From: Isochrysis galbana | Lineage: Eukaryota > Haptophyta > Isochrysidales > Isochrysidaceae | Assembly (NCBI GenBank): GCA_018136815.1 | Contig: CM030943.1 | Coordinates: 2,376,555 to 2,440,554 of the forward strand | Reading direction: 5' to 3' | Length of the DNA: 64,000 nt | Part shown: positions 43,756 to 55,000 of the stretch, in pieces | How the letters are laid out: every line of letters starts with the position of its first letter | How positions within the stretch are numbered: position 1 is the first letter of the stretch | The notes under the pieces: generated by a model | Database searches by the model: none | Told to the model about the DNA's origin: nothing | Seen by the model: only the letters and a program-made list of their open reading frames with translations | Made by a program: the position numbers and the translations under genes

Positions 43756-45249
43756 GAAGGTACGCGTCCCGCCGTCGTTGCGGCATTGCTGCCCCCCTTC
43801 AACAATCAAAATTTCCTTCAAAATATCAACAAAATTTGGGTAGGTGAAGCTCAAAATTTGCTCCAACGGACGCGAAATATCAAAACGAAATTTGGGTGGG
43901 TCTGGAGCGAAACGCGAAACTCTTGCCGCCGGGGCCAACCTACAGCTTGGGCCCGTAAGTAGAGCACAAGGGGAGATTGCGCGAGGCGGGTTGGGGAGGG
44001 AAAGAATGGGTAAGGGCGTGGCTATATGTGAGGATCCAAGGCCGCGCGCGAGGCGAGATTAAAAAGTTTTTTTGTCGGCCGTAGTTGTATTTGCAGTTTG
44101 CATGCCCCAGCACCGTATTTCGGGCATAGTTAGGGTTCATGATTGCTGATTGTCTGGCCGCACACTAGGTGGCAGGCCAGACACTCAGGTGGCAGAAGAC
44201 GCTGGGCAGGACAATCGATGGCTGTGCCGACCGCCGACCACAGCGGAGAGACGGGAGCCGCACTGCTGCGGCGTGTTCCCCGCCTGGGTCCCTGCTTCAC
44301 TGCGATGGTCTATTTCCGTCCGCCCGCAGCAGCAGCGGACGGGCGGCGGTCGCACGGCCGACTAAGAATAGACTGATCCAGCTCTTCTAGACGAGAGGGG
44401 GGGGGGGGGAGCTGAGCGGGAGAGAGAGGAGAGGGAGGAGGGCGAAGGTCTGTGTAAGAGGAATGAGAGGCTGGGAGAGAGAAGAGAGAGGGGCGGCGGC
44501 GGATGGGGCGTGGTCTGTCGAGCGAGGAGAGGGCGTGGTGGTCGTCTGCTCTTCTCTGGTAGTAGGAGTACTGAGTATTCTCTCGATGAGTATATGAGAA
44601 AACAACGAGGGAAAGGGGGAGGAGAGGGTGGTTGGAGTGGGGGGAATTAAGTTGTAGGGGGCGAGTTTATATAATATGAGATGCTGGGTGGCGGAGGATT
44701 CTTTGGGGGGCGCCGTCTAGGTGTGTGTGGGGGGGGGGGGGTACACCGAGAACAAGGCTGTTCGTTCCTCGGCGGTACTAGAAGAAAAGGTGACAAGAAG
44801 GGGGGAAAAAGGGGAGCGGAGGGTGAGCCGGCGAGCGGAGAGACGAGAGAGATAAGGGTGGAAGATTAGAAGAGAAAACAGACAATGGAGAGAAGAGAAG
44901 AGTGCCGAGAGGGAGGGTGTGAGAGAGAGGGAGAGGAGAGGAGGGGGGCGAGGAGGAGGAGGAGGAGAGGAATGTGAGGAGAGGGACAATGATTGAATGG
45001 AGCGGGGAGAGAGAGAGAGAGAGGGGGGGGGGGGGGGAGGGAGGGAGAGGGAGAGGAAGAGAGAGAGAAGAGAGAGAGGGCGAGAGACAAGAGAGAGAGA
45101 GAGAGGGCGAGCGCGGGGGGGGAGGGAGAGAGAGGGGGAGAGACCGAGAGAATACGTGAGAAAAACGAACTCGACAAGAGAGAGACAGAGAGGAAACCAG
45201 AGAAGAGGGAGAGGGAGGCTGAGAGAGAGAGAGGGGGAGAGAGAGAGAG
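43756..45249. other. No supported gene; purine-rich (GA/GGGA) leader
   Basis: Apart from AAATATCAA/AAATTTGGGT repeats (43810-43905) and a decayed MITE end near 44088-44125, I see no gene. From 44390 to 45249 the plus strand is overwhelmingly A/G in GAGA, GGGAGA and GGAGGA units, reaching the start codon of the next gene. Open frames within it are compositional. Confidence 0.6.
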
Positions 45250-46393
45250 ATGACGCTGATGCAAGTCAGCTGCCCCGCCGGCGCACATTCGGGGATGAAG
45301 ATTCCGGTGAGCCAAGCGATCTCTGACTCAAGCTCATCAGACAAGTAGACAGCGTCTGAGCGAGGGGCACAAGGGGAGAGAGTAGGGGGAGGGAGAGCCA
45401 AGCATACGGAGAGAAGATCAAGGGCGCTCTCTCTCTCTCCACTCCCTCTCTCTCTTCCCCCTTTCCCACATCCTTCCCTTTGCTCCCTCCCACCACACCT
45501 CCCCTTTCCTCCTTTACCTACTGATGGACCACCCCGCTCGCCCGCCTCCATCGCGCCCCCGTCCCAAGAGAGACCGCAGAGAGACAGGGAGGGGATATTA
45601 CTCACGTTTGCCTCCGTGCACTCTGCCCGAATTCCCCCATCTCAGATCCGCACTGCCGACGGTCGTGAGTTTGAGGTGGTGGTGCCCAACGGCGTCAAGG
45701 AGGGAGACATCTTCCATATCGAGATACCCGACGCGCCGACCGCCACTGCTACCGCCGTCCCAGTCGCACAGGGCGTTCCAGTGTGTGCATGCGCCGCCAT
45801 GAAGAGGATATCTGACCTCCAGCCTTCTCCCCTTCCCCACCGCCCACGCGCGCTCAGTCCTCGTTTCCACTTATGTGTGCGCAGGTCAGCGATGGCCACT
45901 CGCCCGCTCCCAACTATCCGGGAGCGAGCGCCTATCCTAGTCGCCCACACTACGCGGAACAGCCAGTCAATGTTCATCACGTAGTCGTGAACGACCCATA
46001 TGGACCGCAATACGTTAGAGAACAGTGAGTGGCGTCAGCTGCCGGCGCCAATGTGGTTTCCCAACATGTGTGGCCACGCGCTTGTTCAGTGCTGCTAGAC
46101 AGTCTTCATGCAGCGACGGCGACTGGGCTTCAGCTCTCTGCGGTCCACCTGCTGAGCAAGGGAAGGAGGACCCCCAAAAGCGAGCACCATCTCGCCACGC
46201 CATCTTTCCGCTCCATATTGGCTTTATCACTTCGCGGTGTCGGCCGCATGCCCCAGCTAACAAGACTATCCCTTGCCTGTTGCCTGTTTTCAGATATTGT
46301 GGTCCGATCTCCTGTTTGATTTGCCTCTTTGTGCCGTGTGGATTCTGGATCGCCTTGTGCCCCATTGATGAGCGCATCCGACGTGTTGCGTAG
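45250..46393 (+). CDS. Small four-exon protein with Cys-rich hydrophobic tail
   Basis: Exons 45250-45306, 45646-45780, 45885-46024 and 46294-46393 join in frame to 143 aa. The N terminus MTLMQVSCPAGAHSGMKIP continues into IRTADGREFEVVVPNGVKEG and DIFHIEIPD, a beta-rich module of the VTVPxGVxxGxxF kind common in algal and protist proteins. The middle is Pro/Tyr/His-rich. The last exon encodes QYCGPISCLICLFVPCGFWI and ALCPIDERIRRVA, a Cys-rich hydrophobic segment with a CPxDER end, reminiscent of LITAF/BRI3-type membrane-inserted tails. All three introns have good GT-AG ends (GTGAGC...TCAG, GTGTGT...GCAG, GTGAGT...TTCAG) and phases 0, 0 and 2. Likely peripheral or tail-anchored in endomembranes; that is inference from composition. 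An intronless reading would stop at 46028. Confidence 0.75.
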
Positions 46394-47301
46394 CCGCAAG
46401 TCTATGCTCGATCGTCATCTCAAATCCAGCAGCTATCGGTGTGCTGCCACGGTGCCTGCTGGAACAGTACAGCGTCAGCGTTGGAGCAGTGTATCAAGAT
46501 TTGATGAATGATGCGGGCAAATGGCAGGTGCAAGATGGACAACGTGTTCGAGGCGGAGGGATGGTGGTGTGGTTGACGCTGCTTATGATTGTGCGTGTAG
46601 CTTTGCTCGTATGCAGCAGATGCACCGTGCTGTTGTGATGTGCGCACTGGCGGCTGCATTTAGCGGCGAGCAGGGATAGTGGATATGGTAATCTGCGCTT
46701 GGGCTTTGCGCTTGAGACTGGACAACTAAGTTTATACTTAGTTCGGCAAGGTGCATGGGGGAAAGGTCGCGTTCCGCCGAATATGGGACAGACTCGGCTG
46801 AGCCATCAAATGTCCATGGTTATTTTATAAGGATGACAAAGAAGCGCTGCACTGATGTCGGAGCGTGATTTTACCTTATACCATTTTAATTTGAAAATTC
46901 TTATTGCTTCTTGCTATAATAAAATAAAATAACAAATAACTTGATCTACTACTATAAAATGTAGTAACTATTATGAATTCCCCACGGACATTGGACATTG
47001 GCAAGCCAACTATTATAATGCACCATGGGCGACGGCCTCCTGCCTCCGCGATGCGCGATGTGTGAGAAGACGGCCTCCCGTGCTAAAGCTAAAGTCCAGA
47101 AATGAGCCCACCATATAAAAACCTTTTAATCTTCCTACCGCACTCGCGGCGAATGGAACCACTACCTTCTACACGTAGTACGTAGCATACTTTCTACACC
47201 CCCACTCCCCCGGCCCTTCTCCCCCCGCCATCAGGCGGCTCCCCCCGTACACTACTGGGGGATAGGGGTGAAGGGCTTATGTTGTATTGAGGCCTCCTGG
47301 C
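46394..47301. other. No gene seen; palindrome at 46724-46743
   Basis: AACTAAGT-TTAT-ACTTAGTT at 46724-46743 is a palindrome sharing 18 bases with 41773-41790. 46860-46985 is AT-rich and otherwise featureless. Confidence 0.5.
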
Positions 47302-48101
47302 ATGAATATGAATATTTCGGCATGGGTACGTGCCTTCGTCGTTGTATATCGTCTTCTATGTTCGTCTTGGTCACTCAAGGCGTGCAGATTCGGATTCTCC
47401 CTGGGCTCGAATCCTGGTCCGCCGATTTTTAGGGGCTTCCTCCTCACTAAGGGCGCGCGCTCTGACTACGTGCTTGCGGTGCAGCGACTCATGGTGCAGG
47501 AGTTCGGCATCAGCGCTAACGATCTCGCCGACGGCGACTCTGGACTGGATGGACGCGGCCTACGTAAGCGGCGAGTACAACGACGGCCAGGGCAACCGAA
47601 GGCGGCGAGGGGGCAGACGGCCGGCAAGCGCAAGCGAGAAGCCAGTATTGTCTCTGCCTTCGGCTACGAATGGTATGACGACGAGATCTTCGAATTCGAG
47701 TCCATTATCGGCCGAATGGTCGTTGGAGATGATGGTGCGGTTCCGAACCGCGAAGAGAAGGTGCGCCACGCACTCTCCTTGTCTCTCGTTCGCCAGCGTC
47801 ACCGCGCTGAGCTGGACTGCCTCGCCCCTCCTCGCAGTTTGATCCAGGAGAGGTTCTATACCTCATCCTATGGTCTGGCTTTCCACCAGAATGCGCCACG
47901 TGGCAGCGCGCGGAGGAGATCGCCGACGACGAGATGCCACAAAACCTCGAGGCAATCGACGAGTACGAGGCAGCACTTGAGGCGGAGTCGGAGCTCGAGG
48001 CGGAGGAGGCGACGTCGATTGAGATCGAGGCTGAGGTGGGAAGGGAAGGCAGCAGGCAGACTATGAATGGTCCTACTTTGCGTGCTGAGCAGGAGCCATG
48101 A
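47302..48101 (+). CDS. Chromodomain protein (two exons)
   Basis: Exons 47302-47760 and 47838-48101 (77-nt intron GTGCGC...CGCAG, phase 0) give up to 240 aa. The intron splits a chromodomain: IFEFESIIGRMVVGDDG and PNREEK before it, FDPGEVLYLILWSGFPPECA then TWQRAEEIADDEMPQNLEAI after it. Beta strands, the LxLWxGFP core and the ATWxxAEE aromatic position are visible. A highly basic stretch (RKRRVQRRPGQ, GKRKREAS) precedes it and an acidic coil (AALEAESELEAEEATSIEIE) follows. Chromodomains read methylated histone tails. The protein could be a chromatin factor or the C-terminal targeting module of an old Ty3-type retroelement; no integrase is seen next to it. The start is uncertain: the first 60 codons overlap a B-box-like word and may be non-coding, and Met at 47491 is an alternative. 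Confidence 0.75.
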
Positions 48102-48120
48102 GGCTTAGGAGCCCACGGCC

Positions 48121-48550
48121 CGCCCGGCATCGGTTCGAAGTTGGGCTCTCCGGGCCTCCCTCGGCGACGGCTCAACGTTCAATGGGCTCGGCGGATGGGT
48201 GATTTCGACGAGGGTTCGGCGCGCGGCCTGCCCGATTGGCGTGACCATCCGGGTGGGCTATGCGTATTTGGTATCTGGTGGGGTCCCCCATCCGGATGGA
48301 TCGTCGAAAACGGGCACGCAGCGCGCCCGGCATCGGTTCGAAGTTGGGCTCTCCGGGCCTCCCTCGGCGACGGCTCAACGTTCAATGGGCTCGGCGGATG
48401 GGTGATTTCGACGAGGGTTCGGCGCGCGGCCTGCCCGATTGGCGTGACCATCCGGGTGGGCTATGCGTATTTGGTATCTGGTGGGGTCCCCCATCCGGAT
48501 GGATCGTCGAAAACGGGCACGCAGCGCGCCCGGCATCGGTTCGAAGTTGA
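48121..48550 (+). repeat. 203-bp tandem repeat, about two copies
   Basis: The sequence starting CGCCCGGCATCGGTTCGAAG at 48121 recurs at 48324 and again, partially, at 48527, a period of exactly 203. It begins 20 bases after the chromodomain stop codon. The third start runs into the dispersed repeat ending at 48767. Confidence 0.95.
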
Positions 48551-48767
48551 GCTTTTCAAGCTTTTGCGATTTTAGCGTCTTTTGTCTGTTTTCGATTACG
48601 TTTTGTTGTGGGGGCCCAAGGGAGGGGTCCGGGTCCTAATGGGCCCCGGATATGTGCTAGTTGGGTGTATTGGGAACTTTCTCCCGAAAAAAATCCTCAA
48701 ATTTCCTCAATTCTGAGATGGTCATTTTTTCACCCCTAATAAAAAAACACTGTTTGACCGCCCTACA
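48491..48767 (+). repeat. Dispersed repeat, central copy
   Basis: Diverged relative of the element at 7470-7747. It shares CCATCC.GG.TGGATCGTCG, ACGTTTTGTTGTGGGGGCCC, TTGGGTGTATTGGGAACTTT and the tail TGTTTGACCGCCCTACA, in the same order. After the tail the sequences part company. Confidence 0.8.
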
Positions 48768-49597
48768 ATCGTGGAACGTTTGATGACATCAAGAGAAAGT
48801 AGGAGAAGAGGCGAGATACCCATCAACGAGACCTTGAGACTTGAAATAACTCACAGGCTAGAAGTAAAAGTCTGACCTCGTATGGAATACGACAGAATGG
48901 CGTCGCTTCTCCGTTCTCGAGTGTACTGGCCAGGGAGCAATTCCGGCGGCAGGCATTGCCATTCGTGGGCGCGGGAGGGGTTTGGTCGGAGAGGGGATGC
49001 AATGCTGCCGGGGCAGGTAGGGGGGGACCCTGCGGAATCCTTGAACACCCAGGGGAGGTGGGAAATAGTGGTTAAAATGAGTCAGTGACCGGGCTACAAT
49101 TTTGTTTACACCACAATAGATCACGCGAAAGGTGGACTGCGTAGCCGTAGCGGAACCGCCTATCCGGCCCGCGGCGGCCACGGCCCCGGCTGCGCTGAGC
49201 TTTCACGGGCAGTCGGAGACGTGGGGGTGGGACGGGGGCGTGGGAGTGCACGCGTGAGAATGAGTGGGTCCACAGCAGCATGCGCGGCGCCGAAAACATG
49301 AAAAAATCATCTTCCATCTTTTTCACCACGGATTGCATGAGGAGAGAGCCACATCAGATTCAGAGATCAGCCATAAAGCTTGTGCACGTAACCTCAGATC
49401 GGTGTCGTGTTGCACTAGCCAGCATGCTAGAGCGGATTCTGAAAGCATTTGAGAGCGCTTGCTAGATGTGGAAAAGCATGGCTAGACTGCGAGATCGACA
49501 AACGACGGCATTCTCTGCCTGGCCAAGTATGGTGAAGCTTAGCTTCTCGATATCGTGAAGCAAGGTCAGCTAGATTTCAATCTTTGCCTTAAACTGC
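48768..49597. other. No gene seen; dispersed-repeat fragment at 49037-49095
   Basis: The frame RMASLLRSRVYWPGSN at 48893-48940 faintly recalls retroelement integrase zinc-finger regions but is too short to call. 49037-49095 matches 33970-34035. Confidence 0.45.
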
Positions 49598-51965
49598 TCA
49601 CTTTTTGTCCTTTTGCAACGCCCGGAATTCCTCGATGAGTGCATCCACGTTTTTGAGTCCGTGCACCTGCAAAGGGGGAACAAGGGATGGGATGGGACAA
49701 CCAATCAAGGGGCGGATGCCGATTCAAGCCGAATGCACCCTATGCTAAGTGGATTCCGGCGAGTAAGAATCTGCTCGTAGTAAGCGGACCAGAAGGCCGT
49801 TGCCAACTCAAGACGGCCTTTTACTGCCTTCACGACAATTCAGCCGAAACGAGGCATCGCTATGTGTGCTTAAAGGAACTTTGTTCACCTCGTTGTCACG
49901 AGTACGTACATTGACGCCGTTCTTTGCGGCCTCCTCTGCACCGACGACAAGAATAAAGTTGTATTGGGCGAGTTGCGCTTCGCGCACCTATACCACGCGA
50001 ATCAAAACGGGGTGGACAGGTGTGAGGGCTTTGCCGGGACAGGGCTCTTCAGGGTAGTAGTCAGAAGACGCACCATCTTGTTTAAGGTGCGCGCGGACAA
50101 GTCGACGTCGCAATAGAAGCCGGCGGCCTTGATCTTGCGCTGAACCTCCTTCGCGTACTCGGAGAAGGCAGCCGTTACGGGCACCACCTAAGGACGAGCG
50201 GAGACATGCGATCGAGTAGACATTCCAAATGTACACTTGCCTTCATGGCTTGCGGCTGAACAACTTCGTGGCGTGGAGCAGCATCGATGGCAAGAGTTTT
50301 TGCGCGGCGACTTTTGGTGGGTCTGACGGTAACGCACATCCTTCCCGGTAGGCATCTGGAAGGACGCACCTGGGCTTGCCTAGGCGAGAGGAAGAAAGGC
50401 CACTTGCCAGCAAAGTGCTCCGTGAGGATGGCAATCATTCGCTCGACGGAACCGAGGACAGCGCGGTGGATCATAACCGGGCGCTCAGATACGGCCTCAC
50501 CTAGCAGTGCATGAGTGCAACAATGGCGGCGGGAGAGATACGGCTAAGGTACGGGCTTAGGTTGACTAGGGTGGGGTGTGTCCAGGCCGTCGAGGAACGC
50601 TGGCTCGAGCGCAGGCGTCTCGCAGTTTGAGCGCTCACCTTCTCCTCCCTTTTGATACTTAAGGTCGAAGCGCTCCGGCTGGACGAAGTCGAGCTGCACC
50701 GTTGCGCATTGGTGCGGGCGCTTCAGAGCATCGAAAACCTGTCCGAACACATGGCAGACGTTAACCTCGACCATAACGAGCAGCGACGGCAACGTGCAAC
50801 TATGACCTTCGCGGGATGGCGCGTCCTGTATTGAGTTGTACCTGCACGTCGATCTTGGGGCCGTAGAAGGCGCCATCACCTGGATTGAGCGACCATGACT
50901 TGCCCACCTGCTCCAAGACAGGGAAGGAGCAGCATCGTGAGAAGTGCCCACGACGGCTGTGGCAAACGGGCGATTCAATGGCCGTTGGTATTCAGGTCTT
51001 GGTCTCTTCACCTTCGCCTTGAAGTCGTCGAGAGCCTCGGCCATGTAGCTCTCGGCCATTTCCCACACCTGCAGTCCAGGAGCAATCGTAGAGGTTCACG
51101 CAAGATGCAATACCTGAGAGAAGCGCAATTCCCGTCACGAACATCTTGATCGCAACGCGCGCACGGAACGGAGTGAGCGCCTGCCATTCCCGCGGCATTG
51201 CGGTCTTTTGGCCTCACCTCCGGGTCTCCCAATGCGCTTTCTGGACGAGTGGATAGCTTGAGCGCGAAATCCATTCCGAGCCATCTTTTTGGAAGGGCAA
51301 GAAAACGGAAGCGGTGAGTAGGAAACGCGAGCAGCCAGCCAAAGCCAAAGCGATGAAGAGAATGAAATGGTGCGTTTTTGCCGACCGATGGGAAGAAATG
51401 CAGCACGTGCTCAAGGCACGTAGTAAGGGTTGGGGGCCTCACCCATAGACAGTGGCAATCATGTCAAGAACAGACGCAACTTCAGCCTTGATCTGACTCG
51501 GCATGCAGAAGATGTGGGCATCGTCCTGCAAAACAGAATCACGGAATGTCATGGTGAATGCAGTCAGAATCGGCGCGACAAAAGCGAGAAGTAGCCCCCA
51601 CCTGCTGGAATCTGCGGACACGCGTGAGGCCGGTCAGAGCCCCGGAGAGCTCATTCCTGTGAAGCACGCCGAAATCAGCAAGGCGAAGTGGAAGCTCACG
51701 GTACGAGCGGACGCGGTGTTTGAACATGATGCAATGACCTGAGAATGGTGCGATGCGTTTTGTACGTGTCACGTCGAGCCACCAAAAAGCACCTGGCCTA
51801 GAAGAGCAATGCGCGTCAGCCATTGCGTCAAAAGTGGAACTCACCAGGGCAATTCATAGGCTTGAGCCCGAATTCTTGCCCTTCGATATCGAGTAAGAAC
51901 ATGTTTTCCTTGTACTTGGCGGCGTGGCCAGAAGTATGCCACAGTGCAAGATTGTACATGTTGGG
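49598..51965 (-). CDS. Threonyl-tRNA synthetase, C-terminal 347 residues (5' end missing)
   Basis: Charges tRNA-Thr with threonine. Eleven minus-strand exons join in frame: 51845-51965 (partial), 51602-51738, 51443-51525, 51218-51284, 51012-51068, 50842-50907, 50639-50738, 50370-50500, 50074-50187, 49889-49987 and 49598-49666. Present are class II motif 2 ([20 protein letters not shown]), motif 3 region ([20 protein letters not shown]), the zinc/threonine ligands Cys in MNCPG, His in DDAH and His in MIHR, the [14 protein letters not shown] active-site loop, and the anticodon-binding domain from SPRQAQVVPVT to the stop. The sequence is of the eukaryotic cytosolic type. The first complete codon abuts the gap at 51966, so the TGS, editing and motif 1 exons are absent. 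Beyond the gap lies kinase-unit sequence instead, which suggests a misjoin or missing sequence. Introns are 76-222 nt with GTGAGT/GTGCGC donors. Confidence 0.93.
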
Positions 51966-52065
51966 NNNNNNNNNNNNNNNNNNNNNNNNNNNNNNNNNNN
52001 NNNNNNNNNNNNNNNNNNNNNNNNNNNNNNNNNNNNNNNNNNNNNNNNNNNNNNNNNNNNNNNNN
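51966..52065. other. Scaffold gap (100 N)
   Basis: Separates the truncated synthetase gene from the inverted kinase array. The array resumes only a few bases after the kinase 3' end, in unpolished-looking sequence. Confidence 0.99.
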
Positions 52066-55000
52066 TAGGCTGGTGATGCCATGTCTTGCCAAGACCATCT
52101 TGATCTTGAACGCATCCTTCCAGTTCGTGATCCGAGCCAGATCATCGGCGCTTAAGATCAGCGATGGGAGAGGGGTTTGTGCCGATACAATCGTATCGGT
52201 GTCTGGACAGTCGCGGCTGCCAATGCACGGCCTCCTCGGCGTGGTGCACTCGCGACTCGTGCCTGGTGCTCCGCTAGGAGCGTTTCAGCGATCTGCCTTA
52301 AATCGGCGCTCTTGTCAAATGCGAAGTCTACGTGAGGAAGCGCGGCGAGTTGTCGATTGCGCCACTCACCCTCGGCGGTGAGAATGCATACGATGCCCCG
52401 GAAGCCTTCCTCTCGGAGCTCACGGGCAAGATCAGACCCTTTGACGAACACACCCTCGTCCTCAAGGTCGATGTTCTCATCGAGCACGGCGACATCTGCC
52501 GGTGATTGCTTGGCCGCCTCGAGAGAACTGCCATCGAGGCCAAGCGCACCAAGGGCAAGGGGTGAGGCAGGTGATGGCAAGACTATGCTTTACAGCAGCT
52601 TGGATAGCGTGCCAAACTTCACCTCACGTGACTCTATTGGGCGAGCGCTTAATCTGAGCATGCGAGGTATACTTTCGGCTTCTGGGAGGTACGGCGGGCA
52701 ACCGCGCACATGGTCTTTCGGCCCATGACGACGTCCACATAGGCGTGCACTTCAGCCAAAGAGGCACCAATGCTTCCGCTGCGCTGGCCGTCCGCCCGCA
52801 TGCATACGCGAAAAAGGAAGTTCTGATGTGTTCGCGAGCGACAAGAGGGTTGCTGAGTGACTGAGTGAATTACTACCAGCAAAGCAAAATGGTCCGTACA
52901 CGCCGATACCCGTGGACAAGAAAGCTCACCTGCATGCGTCGCAGCGTGGGTGAGTCGTCGATGCCGATGCCACGAGAGACGACTCATTCGACGAAGTAGG
53001 CATAAGACTTTTGCTACTCGACGTTCAATGTGGCCATTGGCAGAGTAGAGAGCGTGGTGACCCTACTCCTGGAGATTGCTCAGATTTGGTGGAGGACGTC
53101 GCATCGATAGGACGAACCGCAACATTCGACCCAGAGGGCTTCGGCCGATGACCTTGGGGCTGCACTAGGGGCTGCAACATGAGTCGACGCTCTCTCCGCA
53201 CGATTCCGCTGGGAAGTACAAATAGACGGTGGTGTGCTGCTCGTTGGCTTCAATCCGCGCTTGACCTCCGACTGCTTTTGTTGCTAGCCTGACCGATGAT
53301 AGTCGAGACGTTGCTGCCGGTAGGAGGGCAAGGAGGGTGGCGCTATGGAGCTCAGCATCTCTTCCTACAGTCTCAGGCCATCAAAGCGTGTGAGATCGGG
53401 TCGGTTAAGTGCCCTCACCTCTGAGATTTGCGGCCACGGCTGCGATGGAATATTCTTCTTGAAGCCTTCTCGACACTCGTTGCACTCTCGAGGCGACAAG
53501 TGCGGCGAACAGGCAGATTGGAGTTGCGTACCGAGATGTGCAGCCACTCTTTCCCAGCGTCGTCTGCAACGCGGGGCGAAGGGTGATCGAGCATGTCGGC
53601 GTTGCGCAAAGAAGCGCGCTGATTTTCAGGTGTATTGAGAGGTATGAATGCACTTACTAGTGGGACGTTGCGCAGGCGAGCTGTGGTCTTACCTTGAACG
53701 AGCTTAGCCTCAGCACTGATATGCTTCTGTGACGGAGAATATTTGGCCGCGTTTGTTGATACCTCGTTGAGGAGCAGTCGCATGATCAACGTGTCGACCA
53801 TCACCCTCTGCTCGAAGGTGTCGATCTTGGTGTGAGGACAAGTGCTGCACGTAGCTCGCCGTGCATGTGCGCTTCTCTCAGCTCTGATTTGTACGTGCCG
53901 TCTTCGAGCTGCACGAAGACCTCGCGCTTGTAGCACCTACAACGAATGATGAATGGGCGGGTGTGCAACTTGATTTGCTTGCCGATTGCCAAGGGCATTG
54001 CAACTTCGTTGAGCTCCGTGAAGACGGCAGTCGGTCCTGCAGGGTTTTTTTTTCGCAACACCATTTGTGATGCCCTCGTTCGACCCAAGGAGCCACCTCA
54101 CCATTCTGAAGTCTGTGTGAGCATCTCGAGAACTTGTTCTTGGAGATGATTTCGTGAATCGGTTGCATGGGCATCATTCTGGTTGGTCGCTTTGTCTTGA
54201 TGGCGTATCGACTCTTTGAGAAGTGCGCCTGCCGCACCGCACTGCCTTTGATGAGATGAAGCAACCGAGAGTCAGCGCGCTGAAGCGCAGTCTTGTGCCC
54301 GGCCATCTTGGCGAGAGCGTGCGCATCGGCGGTGAATGCGGAGCCGCACAGAAGCCGAGGGTGTTGCCCATGAGCAGAGCACTGATGGCATTCTCGGCGC
54401 GAGGAAGACGGCCTGGAGGAATGGAACCACCGAACTGAGCACGAGCATCGTGAATCTCGTGGAGACGGGCAAGCCCCGAGCGGCCATGAAGAGCTGCAAC
54501 ATGACAGCACAGTGGGAGAGAGCTCCATCTGCGAACGTGAGAGTCCCGGTCGAAGGTATCGAAAGCTTGAGCAGCTCCGACGCTACGAGAGTGATCGTGG
54601 CTGACACGTGCGGCCGAGCGATGAGGCGATGCAGCAGCAAAGAGGTCACGGGCCGACCCAAAGACTGGGTCCATGCCAGGGCACACAGTGCAACCACGGG
54701 CAGCAGAAGCAGCTGGAGGAAGCCGATGGCCGAGAGGCTGCAGAGCAAGATGAGCGCCATTGTTAAGCCTGTGACGTGGCCGGCGATCATCCTCGGGCGA
54801 TCATGGGTGCTTTCCAAGTGATGTGTGTATATGTACGTGAGCGCAGCCTGCCACCATGAGGATACGGTTGTGGATACGACTTGAACGAGTGGAAGAGCAC
54901 GACTGGGAGACGGGTCCATTTCGTCCAGCCAGCCTTGAATCGACCTGAAGAGGGACGACGCAAGGGCAAAACAGGATTCATTGACCCGTAGCTGACAGCG

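Noticed and set aside
44974-45326. Arg/Glu/Gly-only frames in the GA tract
   Set aside because: Pure purine repeat; these frames overlap the real first exon at 45250 in other phases.
48893-49090. Possible retroelement integrase fragment (RSRVYWPG)
   Set aside because: Only one short word fits; the His and Cys ligands of the zinc finger and any neighbouring RT or integrase core are missing.
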